DNA of 64,000 nt, from assembly GCF_003173735.1 (NCBI RefSeq), contig NZ_CP029551.1:303501-367500 (forward strand). Direction: 5' to 3'. Shown one piece after another: positions 17,569 to 24,722 of this stretch. Made by a program: the position numbers and the translations under genes. Each line of letters begins with the position of its first letter. Positions within the stretch are counted from its first letter, which is position 1. Origin of the DNA: Methylobacterium radiodurans. Its GTDB lineage: Bacteria; Pseudomonadota; Alphaproteobacteria; Rhizobiales; Beijerinckiaceae. Below the pieces are notes generated by a model. It searched no databases and was not told the origin of the DNA. It worked only from the letters and a program-made list of their open reading frames with translations.

Positions 17569-19566
17569 TCAAGCCGAGCGCGAGCGGGCGGGCGCCACCT
17601 CCCGCCCGCGCAGGAAGCCCTTGAGCGCCGCGATCGGCATCGGCCGGCCGAGGCGGAAGCCCTGAAGCTTGTCGACCCGCCGGGCCGCCAGCATCGCGCG
17701 CTGCTCCTCGGTCTCGACGCCCTCCACCAGGGTGGCGGGGCCGGCGTTGCGCACGAGGCCGATGATGTCCTCCAGCATCCGCAGGCCCTGCGGTGCCGCG
17801 GCCGCCTCCAGAAAGGAGCGGTCGATCTTGACGAGGTCGAAGGGCAGGCTGCGCAGGCAGGAGAGTCCGGCGAAGCCCGTGCCGAAATCGTCGAGCCAGA
17901 GCTTCACGCCGAGCTCGCGCATCTCGGCGAGCCCCTGCATCACCGCGGCCTGCGTCTCGATCTCGTGGCCCTCGGTCACCTCCACGGCGAGGCGGCTCGC
18001 GGGGATGCCGGTCTCGGCGAGGATGCCGGCCACCGCGAGTGCGAAGCCCGGCACGCGGAACTGCGCCGCCGAGACGTTGACGCTGACCCGCGGCAGGCCG
18101 GCGCCGATCAGGGCCTCGCGGCAGGCGGTGCGGACCGCCCACTTGCCGAGCTCGACGATCGCGCCGGTCCGCTCGGCCACCGGGATGAAGACGGCGGGCG
18201 AGACCGGCTCGCCGCCAGGGGCGGTCAGCCGCATCAGCGCCTCGGCCGCCACCACGGCGCCGGTGCGCGCGTCGAGGATCGGCTGGTAGACGAGCGAGAC
18301 CCTGTCCTGCGCCAGCGCGGTGCGGACGAGGTCGGCCACGCTCTCGTAGAGGCCGAGTTGCTCCGGATCGTCCCGGTCGAACACCCGCACGCAGTTCCGG
18401 TCGCTCGCCTTGGCGGCGTAGAGGGCGCGGTCGGCCTCCGTCACGAGGCGCTCGACCTTGTTGCCGCCGACATCCGCGCTGAAGGCGGCGCCGACGCTGA
18501 CCGTGATGGTCTCGGACCGGTCCGGCCGCTGGCAGTGCGGGAGGGCCAGCGCCTCGATCGCGCAGCGGACCTCCTCGGCGATCCGGGTCATCTGCCGGCG
18601 GCTCTCGGAGCGGGCCAGCAGGATGAACTCCTCGCCCCCGAAGCGGCCGACGGTGCAGCCCCGCGCCGCGGCGACGCGCTGTAGCGCGGCGGCGACCTCG
18701 ACGAGGCAGCGGTCGCCCTCCTGGTGGCCGTAATGGTCGTTGAAGAGTTTGAAGTAGTCGATGTCGATCAGGACGACGCCGAAGCCCTCGCCCCGCCCCT
18801 GCCACGCCTCCCAGTGGGTGCGCAGGGCATCGTCTATGGCCCGGCGGTTGGCCAGCCCCGTCATCGCGTCGGTGGTGGAGAGGCGCAGCAGCGCGGCGCC
18901 GCGCTGCACCACCTCCGCCTGCTGCTGCTCGGCCCTCACCGCGTTCAGGAAGACGCGATAGCGCTCCCGGTTGAGCTTCCAGTTGACGTAGAGCGTCAGC
19001 ACGAAGGTCGAGAGATAGAGCGTGCCGACCGCCACCGCGTACTCGTAGCTGACCGAGAAGATGGTCGCGAGGGCGACGAGGAAGCTGCCCGCGATCACGC
19101 CGGAGGCGATCAGCGCCAACCGGAAGCCGAAATTGCAGAACAGGTTCGAGACCATCATGAAGATGATCCCGAAGGTCATGTAGTACGACGCGCTCACGTG
19201 ATGGTGGCTGTAGCTGGAGAGCCAGAGCCACGCTCCGTAGCCGACGACCACGCCCGCCGCGCATTGCCGGTCGATCAAAGGCAGCGAGACCTTGCGCCGG
19301 ATCTGGATCTCGATGCTGAGGATGAAGCCGAGGCCGATCGCGAGGCGCGCGGCCGCCGTGTAGGGCAGGACGTCGCCGATCAGCACCGCGTCGGTGACTG
19401 TGAACAGCATGTAGAGGATGCCGACGATCCAGACGGCGCCCCGCACGTCCTGGCGCTGCGTCGCGTCCTGGCGCGCGACGTAGAGCGCGCGCAGGGTGGC
19501 CGAACGCGGTTCGTGCCAGCTCTTCGTGAGCTCGCCGTCGATCTGGGCTGCGAGGCTTGGCTGCAT
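17569..19566 (-). CDS. Membrane GGDEF-EAL cyclic-di-GMP protein
   Basis: A 665-residue protein with an N-terminal membrane sensor of about five to six helices (residues 40-210). The GGDEF domain has an intact active site (GRFGGEEFILL, with IDIDYFKLFNDHYGHQEGD upstream). The C-terminal EAL domain contains AEALMRL, NVSAAQF, EVTEGHEI, LDDFGTGFAGL, VKIDRSFL and VEGVETEEQ. Both catalytic sets look complete, so either c-di-GMP synthesis or breakdown is possible and the balance is probably set by the sensor. The start at MQPSLAAQID leaves the sensor intact. A small DUF6894 gene lies 143 bases upstream on the same strand. Confidence 0.9.
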   Translation of the reverse strand: MQPSLAAQIDGELTKSWHEPRSATLRALYVARQDATQRQDVRGAVWIVGILYMLFTVTDAVLIGDVLPYTAAARLAIGLGFILSIEIQIRRKVSLPLIDRQCAAGVVVGYGAWLWLSSYSHHHVSASYYMTFGIIFMMVSNLFCNFGFRLALIASGVIAGSFLVALATIFSVSYEYAVAVGTLYLSTFVLTLYVNWKLNRERYRVFLNAVRAEQQQAEVVQRGAALLRLSTTDAMTGLANRRAIDDALRTHWEAWQGRGEGFGVVLIDIDYFKLFNDHYGHQEGDRCLVEVAAALQRVAAARGCTVGRFGGEEFILLARSESRRQMTRIAEEVRCAIEALALPHCQRPDRSETITVSVGAAFSADVGGNKVERLVTEADRALYAAKASDRNCVRVFDRDDPEQLGLYESVADLVRTALAQDRVSLVYQPILDARTGAVVAAEALMRLTAPGGEPVSPAVFIPVAERTGAIVELGKWAVRTACREALIGAGLPRVSVNVSAAQFRVPGFALAVAGILAETGIPASRLAVEVTEGHEIETQAAVMQGLAEMRELGVKLWLDDFGTGFAGLSCLRSLPFDLVKIDRSFLEAAAAPQGLRMLEDIIGLVRNAGPATLVEGVETEEQRAMLAARRVDKLQGFRLGRPMPIAALKGFLRGREVAPARSRSA

Positions 19567-19709
19567 ACTGGGGTCCGTCTGCACGCCCTGATTGAAGAGG
19601 GCGCTGCTTTCGGAAGGGTGAAACCGATACCGAAAGTTGCAGACGACTCCGGACCTGCCCCCAGATGATGCGGCGGCGCGACGGAGATGCGGCGTGCCGC
19701 CGCAGGGCC

Positions 19710-20018
19710 TCAGTGCACGGCCTGCCGGCTCCGGGCGGCCCGGCCGCGCCCGGTTCCGCGGGGCCGTTTGCGGGCGGGCGGCGCGTCGGGCTCCAGCTCG
19801 GTGAACGGGACGGTGAAAAGCGGCCGGTGCTCGGCGTCCTGCACGCTGAAGCGGTAACGGGTGAGCTGCGGGTTGCGGGCGCAGTCCGCGTGCGAGGTGA
19901 AGCCGGCGCCGTGGCGGGCGGCGTCGAGGGCCGCCGCGTCGTCGGCGCAGTCGAGGCCCTGGTAATCGAGGCAGACGAGGCCGGATCCGGACCGGACGTC
20001 GAAGAAGTACCGTGGCAT
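19710..20018 (-). CDS. DUF6894 family protein (copy 1)
   Basis: Small protein (102 residues) that begins MPRYFFDVRSGSGLVCLDYQGLDC, the typical opening of the DUF6894 family, continues with a helix (DDAAALDAARHGAGF) and a beta segment (YRFSVQDAEHRPLFTVPF), and has a basic C-terminal tail. Members are numerous in Methylobacterium and relatives and have no known function. This copy is cysteine-richer than usual. It is the largest of three family members in the window. Confidence 0.8.
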   Translation of the reverse strand: MPRYFFDVRSGSGLVCLDYQGLDCADDAAALDAARHGAGFTSHADCARNPQLTRYRFSVQDAEHRPLFTVPFTELEPDAPPARKRPRGTGRGRAARSRQAVH

Positions 20019-20440
20019 GGCGCTCTCCCTCCTGGCCCCCGGGGCGGTCCGGATTCTGCTGCCGGCTCTCGCGGACCGACACTGTGCCCGGATCCCGGAC
20101 GTCTGTCACGCCGCAGCGCGGCGGGCCCCCGGGCGAGCGACACCCCGCGGTTCGCCGAGGTGGAGACCAAGCAACGCCGCAGATCTTTGTCGGCTCTCGC
20201 CCGTCCCGCCGCTGCGGCCGCCCGTTCTCGTCAGCCTTGCCGGCCGGCGCCGCGGCGCGAATGCACGTGCGCCCACGCGCTGATCTGCGGCTCTGCCTGC
20301 GCCCCCGGCCCGGCGAGCCGCGAGAGCTGGGCCGTAATGGCCTGTTTCTTGCTCCCGTTTTCTGTTGATGCGCGACGGGCTTGCCCCGGCCGCTCCCGGC
20401 CGCCGGCCCGTCCCGTACAGTCCCCGAACGAGAGATCCCG
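20019..20440. other. Divergent intergenic region, no feature recognised
   Basis: About 420 bases between the DUF6894 gene and the binding-protein gene. The region is as GC-rich as coding DNA, but none of its open frames shows a family resemblance or a ribosome site. It presumably holds the two divergent promoters, which I could not place. Confidence 0.35.
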
Positions 20441-22072
20441 ATGCACCGCATGCCGCTGACACGCCGATCGGTCCTGGCCGGGGGCGCCGCCCTCGCCGCC
20501 CTGGGGCCGACCGGCCGGGCCCTGGCGCAGAATGGTCCCTCCGGCGGGCCCTCGGGCAGCCTGACCTACGGCATCTCGATGACCGACCTGCCGCTCACCA
20601 CCGGCCAGCCGGACCGGGGCGCGGGCGGCTACCAGTTCACGGGGCTCACCCTCTACGACCCGCTGGTCGCCTGGGAACTCGACGTCGCCGACCGGCCGGG
20701 CAAGATGGTGCCGGGGCTGGCGACGTCCTGGGAGAGCGATCCGGCCGATCGCAAGAACTGGATCTTCCGCCTGCGCGACGGGGTCGTCTTCCACGACGGC
20801 TCGGCCTTCGACGCCGACGCGGTGATCTGGAACTTCGACAAGGTGCTCAACAAGGAGGCACCGCATTTCGACCAGCGCCAGGCCGCCCAGGTGCGCCCCC
20901 GCCTGCCGGGCGTGGCGAGCTACCGCAAGCTCGACCCGATGACCGTGCAGGTGACGACGAAGAGCGTCGACAGCCTGTTCCCCTACCAGATGCTCTGGTT
21001 CCTGATCTCCTCGCCCGCGCAGTACGAGCGGGTCGGGCGCGACTGGGCCAAGTTCGCCTTCCAGCCCTCCGGCACCGGTCCCTACAAGCTGGCAAACCTC
21101 ACGCCCCGGGTCCGGGCCGAGTTCGTGCCGAACGAGCGCTACTGGAATCCGAAGCGCGCGCCGAAGCTCGCCAAGCTCACGCTCGCCTGCGTGCCGGAGG
21201 ATCTCGCCCGGGTGAACGCGCTGCTCTCCGGCAACGTCGACCTGATCGAGCTGCCGGCACCCGACGCGGTGCCGCGCCTCAAGGCCGCCGGCATGCGGGT
21301 GGTGGGCAACGACACGCCCCATGTCTGGAACTACCACCTCTCGATGGTCGAGGGCTCGCCCTGGCGGGACCTGCGCCTGCGGCGCGCCGCCAACCTCGCG
21401 GTGGACCGCGAGGGCGTGGTGCAGCTGATGGGCGGCCTCGCCACCCCGGCGGTCGGCCAGGTGCAGCCGTCGAGCCCGTGGTTCGGGAACCCGGGCTTCA
21501 AGATCCGGACCGACATGGACGAGGCCCGCAAGCTCGTGAAGGAGGCCGGCTACTCGGTCTCGAACCCGCTCAAGACCACCCTCGTGATCCCGACCGGCGG
21601 CACCGGCCAGATGCTGAGCCTGCCCATCAACGAGTTCATCCAGCAGAGCTGGGCGGAGGTCGGCATCCAGGTGGCGTTCCGCACCGTCGAGCTGGAGGTG
21701 GCCTATACGGGCTGGCGCCAGGGCGCGGCCGACCCGAGCCTCAAGGACGTCAGCGCGAGCAACATCGCCTACGTCACCTCCGACCCGTTCTACGCGATGC
21801 TGCGCTTCTACGATTCCCGCCAGATCGCGCCGAACGGGGTGAACTGGAGCCACTACCGCAACGCCGAGGTTGATGCGCTCTGCGATCAGGTCCGCAACAG
21901 CCTCGACACCGCCGAGCAGGACCGGCTGCTCGCCCGGATGCACGAGCGCGTGGTGGACGACGCGGTGCAGGTCTGGGTGGTGCACGACACCAACCCGCAC
22001 GCCCTCTCGCCGCGGGTGAAGGGCTACACCCAGGCCCAGCACTGGTTCCAGGACCTCACGACGCTGGCCTGA
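20441..22072 (+). CDS. Orphan family 5 (peptide/nickel-type) ABC substrate-binding protein
   Basis: Periplasmic binding protein of 543 residues. The N-terminus MPLTRRSVLAGGAALAALG is a twin-arginine type signal ending near ALAQNG. The mature part shows the SBP_bac_5 landmarks: LATSWESDPADRKNWIFRLRDGVVFHDGSAFDADAVIWNFDKV, then FQPSGTGPYKLANLTPRVRAEFVPNERYW, and LRRAANLAVDREGVVQLMGG. It would bind peptides, nickel chelates or similar cargo. No permease or ATPase gene lies beside it, so it must share a transporter encoded elsewhere, perhaps the Dpp/Yej-like set further along this window; that is speculation. ATG 20441 follows GAGAGATCCCG. Confidence 0.85.
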   Translation: MHRMPLTRRSVLAGGAALAALGPTGRALAQNGPSGGPSGSLTYGISMTDLPLTTGQPDRGAGGYQFTGLTLYDPLVAWELDVADRPGKMVPGLATSWESDPADRKNWIFRLRDGVVFHDGSAFDADAVIWNFDKVLNKEAPHFDQRQAAQVRPRLPGVASYRKLDPMTVQVTTKSVDSLFPYQMLWFLISSPAQYERVGRDWAKFAFQPSGTGPYKLANLTPRVRAEFVPNERYWNPKRAPKLAKLTLACVPEDLARVNALLSGNVDLIELPAPDAVPRLKAAGMRVVGNDTPHVWNYHLSMVEGSPWRDLRLRRAANLAVDREGVVQLMGGLATPAVGQVQPSSPWFGNPGFKIRTDMDEARKLVKEAGYSVSNPLKTTLVIPTGGTGQMLSLPINEFIQQSWAEVGIQVAFRTVELEVAYTGWRQGAADPSLKDVSASNIAYVTSDPFYAMLRFYDSRQIAPNGVNWSHYRNAEVDALCDQVRNSLDTAEQDRLLARMHERVVDDAVQVWVVHDTNPHALSPRVKGYTQAQHWFQDLTTLA

Positions 22073-22080
22073 CGGTGCGT

Positions 22081-22106
22081 CCCCGAAGGCCGCGCGGCCT
22101 TCGGGG
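22081..22106 (+). terminator. Perfect palindromic terminator hairpin after the binding-protein gene
   Basis: A 26-base perfect palindrome (half CCCCGAAGGCCGC) starts eight bases after the stop codon. It should form a very stable stem with a minimal loop and end or protect the transcript. No T-run follows. Confidence 0.6.
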
Positions 22107-22183
22107 GAGCCTCGGGAGCCCCGCCGCTTGACCCGGCCGGGCCTTTCCGCCCAACGAGGGCGCCCCGCCCCCGGAGCGCCGAT

Positions 22184-22633
22184 GTGAGCAACCGCTACGG
22201 CCTGGAGATCCGCTCGGCCGGCCCGGCCGACGCGGCCGGGCTATCCGATCTGCTGGGCGCCTGCGGCCTCGCGATCGCGCCGCGCGCGCTCGCCGAGCGG
22301 ATCGAGGCGCTGCGGCAGGACCGTGGCAGCGCGCTCCTGGCCCTCGCCTGGGGGCCTCCGAGCGGGCTCATCGTTCTGCACTGGCACGCGACGCTGGTGG
22401 ACGCGCACCCGGTCGCGGCGGTCAGCACCCTGGCGGTCGCGCCCGAGGAACGCCGCCAGGGCATCGGGCGCCTGCTGCTCAAGGCCGGCGCGCAGGCGGC
22501 GCGCGCCGCCGGCTGCGGCGTGCTGCATCTCGATGCCGGGCCGGAGGCCGCGAGTCTGCGCGGCTTCTGCGCGGCGACGGGCTTCGCGGAGACGGCCGCC
22601 CGCTACGAGCGCCCGCTGCGCAAGCGGAACTGA
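22184..22633 (+). CDS. GNAT family N-acetyltransferase
   Basis: A 149-residue acetyltransferase with the acetyl-CoA loop visible as AVSTLAVAPEERRQGIGRLLLKAGAQAARAAG (the R/Q-x-x-G-x-G/A motif) and the C-terminal strand-helix LHLDAGPEAASLRGFCAATGFAETAARYERPL. It transfers an acetyl group from acetyl-CoA to an unknown amine. The start is a GTG (GTGAGCAACCGC) overlapping an out-of-frame ATG, with CCGGAGCG upstream. It lies alone after the terminator hairpin. Confidence 0.85.
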   Translation: MSNRYGLEIRSAGPADAAGLSDLLGACGLAIAPRALAERIEALRQDRGSALLALAWGPPSGLIVLHWHATLVDAHPVAAVSTLAVAPEERRQGIGRLLLKAGAQAARAAGCGVLHLDAGPEAASLRGFCAATGFAETAARYERPLRKRN

Positions 22634-22703
22634 CGGGTTGCTGTCAGGCTGCGGCATCGCGGCCCGGGGCCGAACCGGCGGGCCGCCCGGCCGTTCTCGC
22701 ACC

Positions 22704-22937
22704 ATGTCCGAGCCCAATCCCGATCCGATCGTCGAGGCCCGCCACCGCGAGTTGGCCGTCGAGCACCTGCTCTTCGGCACGATCCGCCACCTCGCCGAGC
22801 GCGATCCCGCCCTCCTCGACGCGCTGGAGGGCAGCCTCGACCACCTCTGGGACAAGGCCGACGACGCGAGCCGCGACGACGCGGCGGTGCGCGGGGTCGC
22901 CCAACGCTTCATCCGCAGCCTGCGGCGCGAGCGTTGA
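22704..22937 (+). CDS. Small helical acidic protein, unknown function
   Basis: Not recognised. The 77-residue product is predicted to be all helical: HRELAVEHLLFGTIRHLAERDPALLDALEGSLDHLWDKADD followed by a basic C-terminus (FIRSLRRER). Codon use matches real genes here. The ATG of MSEPNPDPIVE gives a compact start. The frame stays open further upstream across the acetyltransferase gene, but that part is a shadow. Confidence 0.55.
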   Translation: MSEPNPDPIVEARHRELAVEHLLFGTIRHLAERDPALLDALEGSLDHLWDKADDASRDDAAVRGVAQRFIRSLRRER

Positions 22938-23002
22938 GGCGGGTAGGCTCGATCGCGTAGAGCGGGCACTCGCGTCCGGGATCTCCCTCATGGATCGCCC
23001 CC

Positions 23003-23257
23003 ATGGCCCTCAAGACGACCTTCGTCGTGCAGACCTTCGTGATGAAGCGCAATCGCCTGAGCCCGGGCGATCGCGAGGTCACGGGCACGGAGAGCGGAGC
23101 GCTCAAGAAAGCGCAGGCCATGGCCGGGCGTCTGCCCGGCACCGCGGCCCTGCGGGTGGTCGCCGACGACGAGACCGGCGAGGTCGAGAGCATCGCGATC
23201 CTGGAGAGCTTCGGCGCGGTGCCCGACGATTTCGCCGACAGCCTCGTGGGCGGGTAG
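23003..23257 (+). CDS. Small conserved-looking protein, unknown function
   Basis: Not recognised. The 84-residue product opens with a beta-like segment (MALKTTFVVQTFVMKRNRLSPGD), then a helix with ALKKAQAMAGRLPG, then ALRVVADDETGEVESIAILESFGAVP. This looks like a small alpha/beta fold. It ends 15 bases before the ruvB stop codon on the other strand. Confidence 0.6.
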   Translation: MALKTTFVVQTFVMKRNRLSPGDREVTGTESGALKKAQAMAGRLPGTAALRVVADDETGEVESIAILESFGAVPDDFADSLVGG

Positions 23258-23272
23258 GCGCCTCGCGCCGGA

Positions 23273-24328
23273 TCAGGCCTCCGCCGGCTCCAGATCCATC
23301 TCGGCGCGCGGCACCGGCAGCCCCATGTGCTGGAAGGCCCGGGCGGTGAGGACGCGGCCGCGAGGGGTGCGCTGCACGAAGCCCTGCTGGATCAGGTAGG
23401 GCTCGATGATGTCCTCGATCGCGTCGCGCGGCTCGGAGAGCGCGGCGGCGATCGTCTCGATGCCCACCGGCCCGCCCCCGAACGAGCCCGCGATCAGGCT
23501 CAGGTACTTGCGGTCCATCACGTCGAGGCCGATCGCGTCCACGTCGAGGAGTTGCAGCGCCCGGTCGGCGAGGGCGCGCGTCACCACCGGCTCCTCGGCC
23601 ACCACCGCGAAGTCGCGCACCCGCCGCAGCAGCCGGCCCGCGATCCGCGGCGTGCCGCGTGCCCGCCGGGCGATCTCGTTGGCGCCCTCCGCCGACATGC
23701 CGAGCCCCAGGACCCGCGCGCCCCGCTCCACGATCAGCTGCAGCTCGTCCACATCGTAGAAGGCCAGCCGGATCGGGATGCCGAAGCGGTCGCGCAACGG
23801 CGTGGTGAGCAGGCCCGCCCGGGTGGTGGCGCCGACAAGCGTGAACTTCGGCAGGTCGATCTTGACCGAGCGGGCGGCCGGCCCCTCGCCGATGATCAGG
23901 TCGAGCTGGTAGTCCTCCATGGCCGGGTAGAGGATCTCCTCCACCGCCGGGTTGAGGCGGTGGATCTCGTCGATGAACAGGACGTCGCGCTCGTCGAGGT
24001 TGGTGAGCTGTGCGGCCAGATCGCCGGCCTTGGCGATGACGGGGCCGGAGGTGGAGCGGAAGTTCACGCCGAGCTCGCGGGCGACGATCTGGGCGAGGGT
24101 TGTCTTGCCGAGGCCGGGGGGCCCGACGAAGAGCACGTGGTCGAGGGCCTGGCCGGTCTTGCGGGCGGCCTCGATGAAGATCTGCATGTTGGCCCGCGCC
24201 GCCCGCTGGCCGACGAACTCCGCCAGCGACAGAGGACGGATGCTCTGCTCCGGGTCGCCCGCCCGCGCCTCCGGCGTCAGCAGCGACCGCGTCAGATGCT
24301 TCGGCGTCACGGCGTGGTCAGGCTGCAA
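23273..24328 (-). CDS. ruvB: Holliday junction branch migration ATPase RuvB
   Basis: Hexameric AAA+ motor that, with RuvA, drives branch migration at Holliday junctions before RuvC cleavage. The 351-residue protein has Walker A GPPGLGKT (about 69-76), Walker B LFIDEIHR (about 118-123), sensor 1 GATTRAG, the arginine finger region TPLRDRFG, and the C-terminal winged-helix part ending [18 protein letters not shown]. It is separated from ruvC and ruvA, which are not in the window. Its start overlaps the end of a small DUF6894 gene by 11 bases, and an SOS box lies upstream of that gene, so both are probably LexA-controlled together. Confidence 0.97.
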   Translation of the reverse strand: MQPDHAVTPKHLTRSLLTPEARAGDPEQSIRPLSLAEFVGQRAARANMQIFIEAARKTGQALDHVLFVGPPGLGKTTLAQIVARELGVNFRSTSGPVIAKAGDLAAQLTNLDERDVLFIDEIHRLNPAVEEILYPAMEDYQLDLIIGEGPAARSVKIDLPKFTLVGATTRAGLLTTPLRDRFGIPIRLAFYDVDELQLIVERGARVLGLGMSAEGANEIARRARGTPRIAGRLLRRVRDFAVVAEEPVVTRALADRALQLLDVDAIGLDVMDRKYLSLIAGSFGGGPVGIETIAAALSEPRDAIEDIIEPYLIQQGFVQRTPRGRVLTARAFQHMGLPVPRAEMDLEPAEA

Positions 24329-24560
24329 GCGCCCGCTCCTCGCCGCCCGGGAAGGGCTGGAGCAGGACGCGGCGGCCCTTGAGGTCGTGCACCGTGACCC
24401 GCCACTCCGACCAGTCGGTGCGGGCGTCGAGATCGCGCATCACGTCCCGGGCCACGCGCCGCGCCCGGTCGACCAGGCGGCCCGGCGCCCGGACCTCCGC
24501 GCCCTTGGCGTCGAACACGCACTCGTAGCCGTTGGTGCAGTGAAAGCGGTAGCGGGCCAT
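24318..24560 (-). CDS. DUF6894 family protein (copy 2) coupled to ruvB
   Basis: An 80-residue protein that opens [23 protein letters not shown], with a central helix ([20 protein letters not shown]) and a C-terminal beta segment [21 protein letters not shown], the DUF6894 plan. Its stop lies 11 bases inside ruvB, so the two are translationally coupled. The promoter region carries a GTTC-N7-GTTC box 51 bases before the ATG. The position suggests a DNA-damage-induced role, which has not been described for this family to my knowledge. Confidence 0.8.
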   Translation of the reverse strand: MARYRFHCTNGYECVFDAKGAEVRAPGRLVDRARRVARDVMRDLDARTDWSEWRVTVHDLKGRRVLLQPFPGGEERALAA

Positions 24561-24610
24561 CGCGCATCCTCTCTCGATCCGTGCCGTTCCGGAGCAGCCT
24601 CCGGATGTAT

Positions 24611-24625
24611 GTTCACCATATGTTC
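24611..24625 (-). promoter_or_regulatory. LexA (SOS) box upstream of the DUF6894-ruvB pair
   Basis: The sequence GTTCACCATATGTTC is a perfect match to the alphaproteobacterial LexA site GTTC-N7-GTTC (read GAAC-N7-GAAC on the minus strand). It sits 51 bases upstream of the first gene. A TGGACA hexamer just upstream on the minus strand, with TGAACA 17 bases later, suggests that the site overlaps the promoter, as expected for repression. Confidence 0.8.
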
Positions 24626-24722
24626 TTACCCCTGTCCAGGGCCAGGGGCGTGCGGCGCGGCGCGTTGTCCGGGGCTCATCGGGGTCGCGCTCGGTCGGCG
24701 CGGACGCGGAGCCGGCCTCCTT

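Noticed and set aside
20441..22072. Assigning the orphan binding protein to the importer at 32178-39408
   Set aside because: They are 10 kb apart on the same strand but belong to different transcripts, and each subgroup has its own binding protein; no sequence evidence links them.
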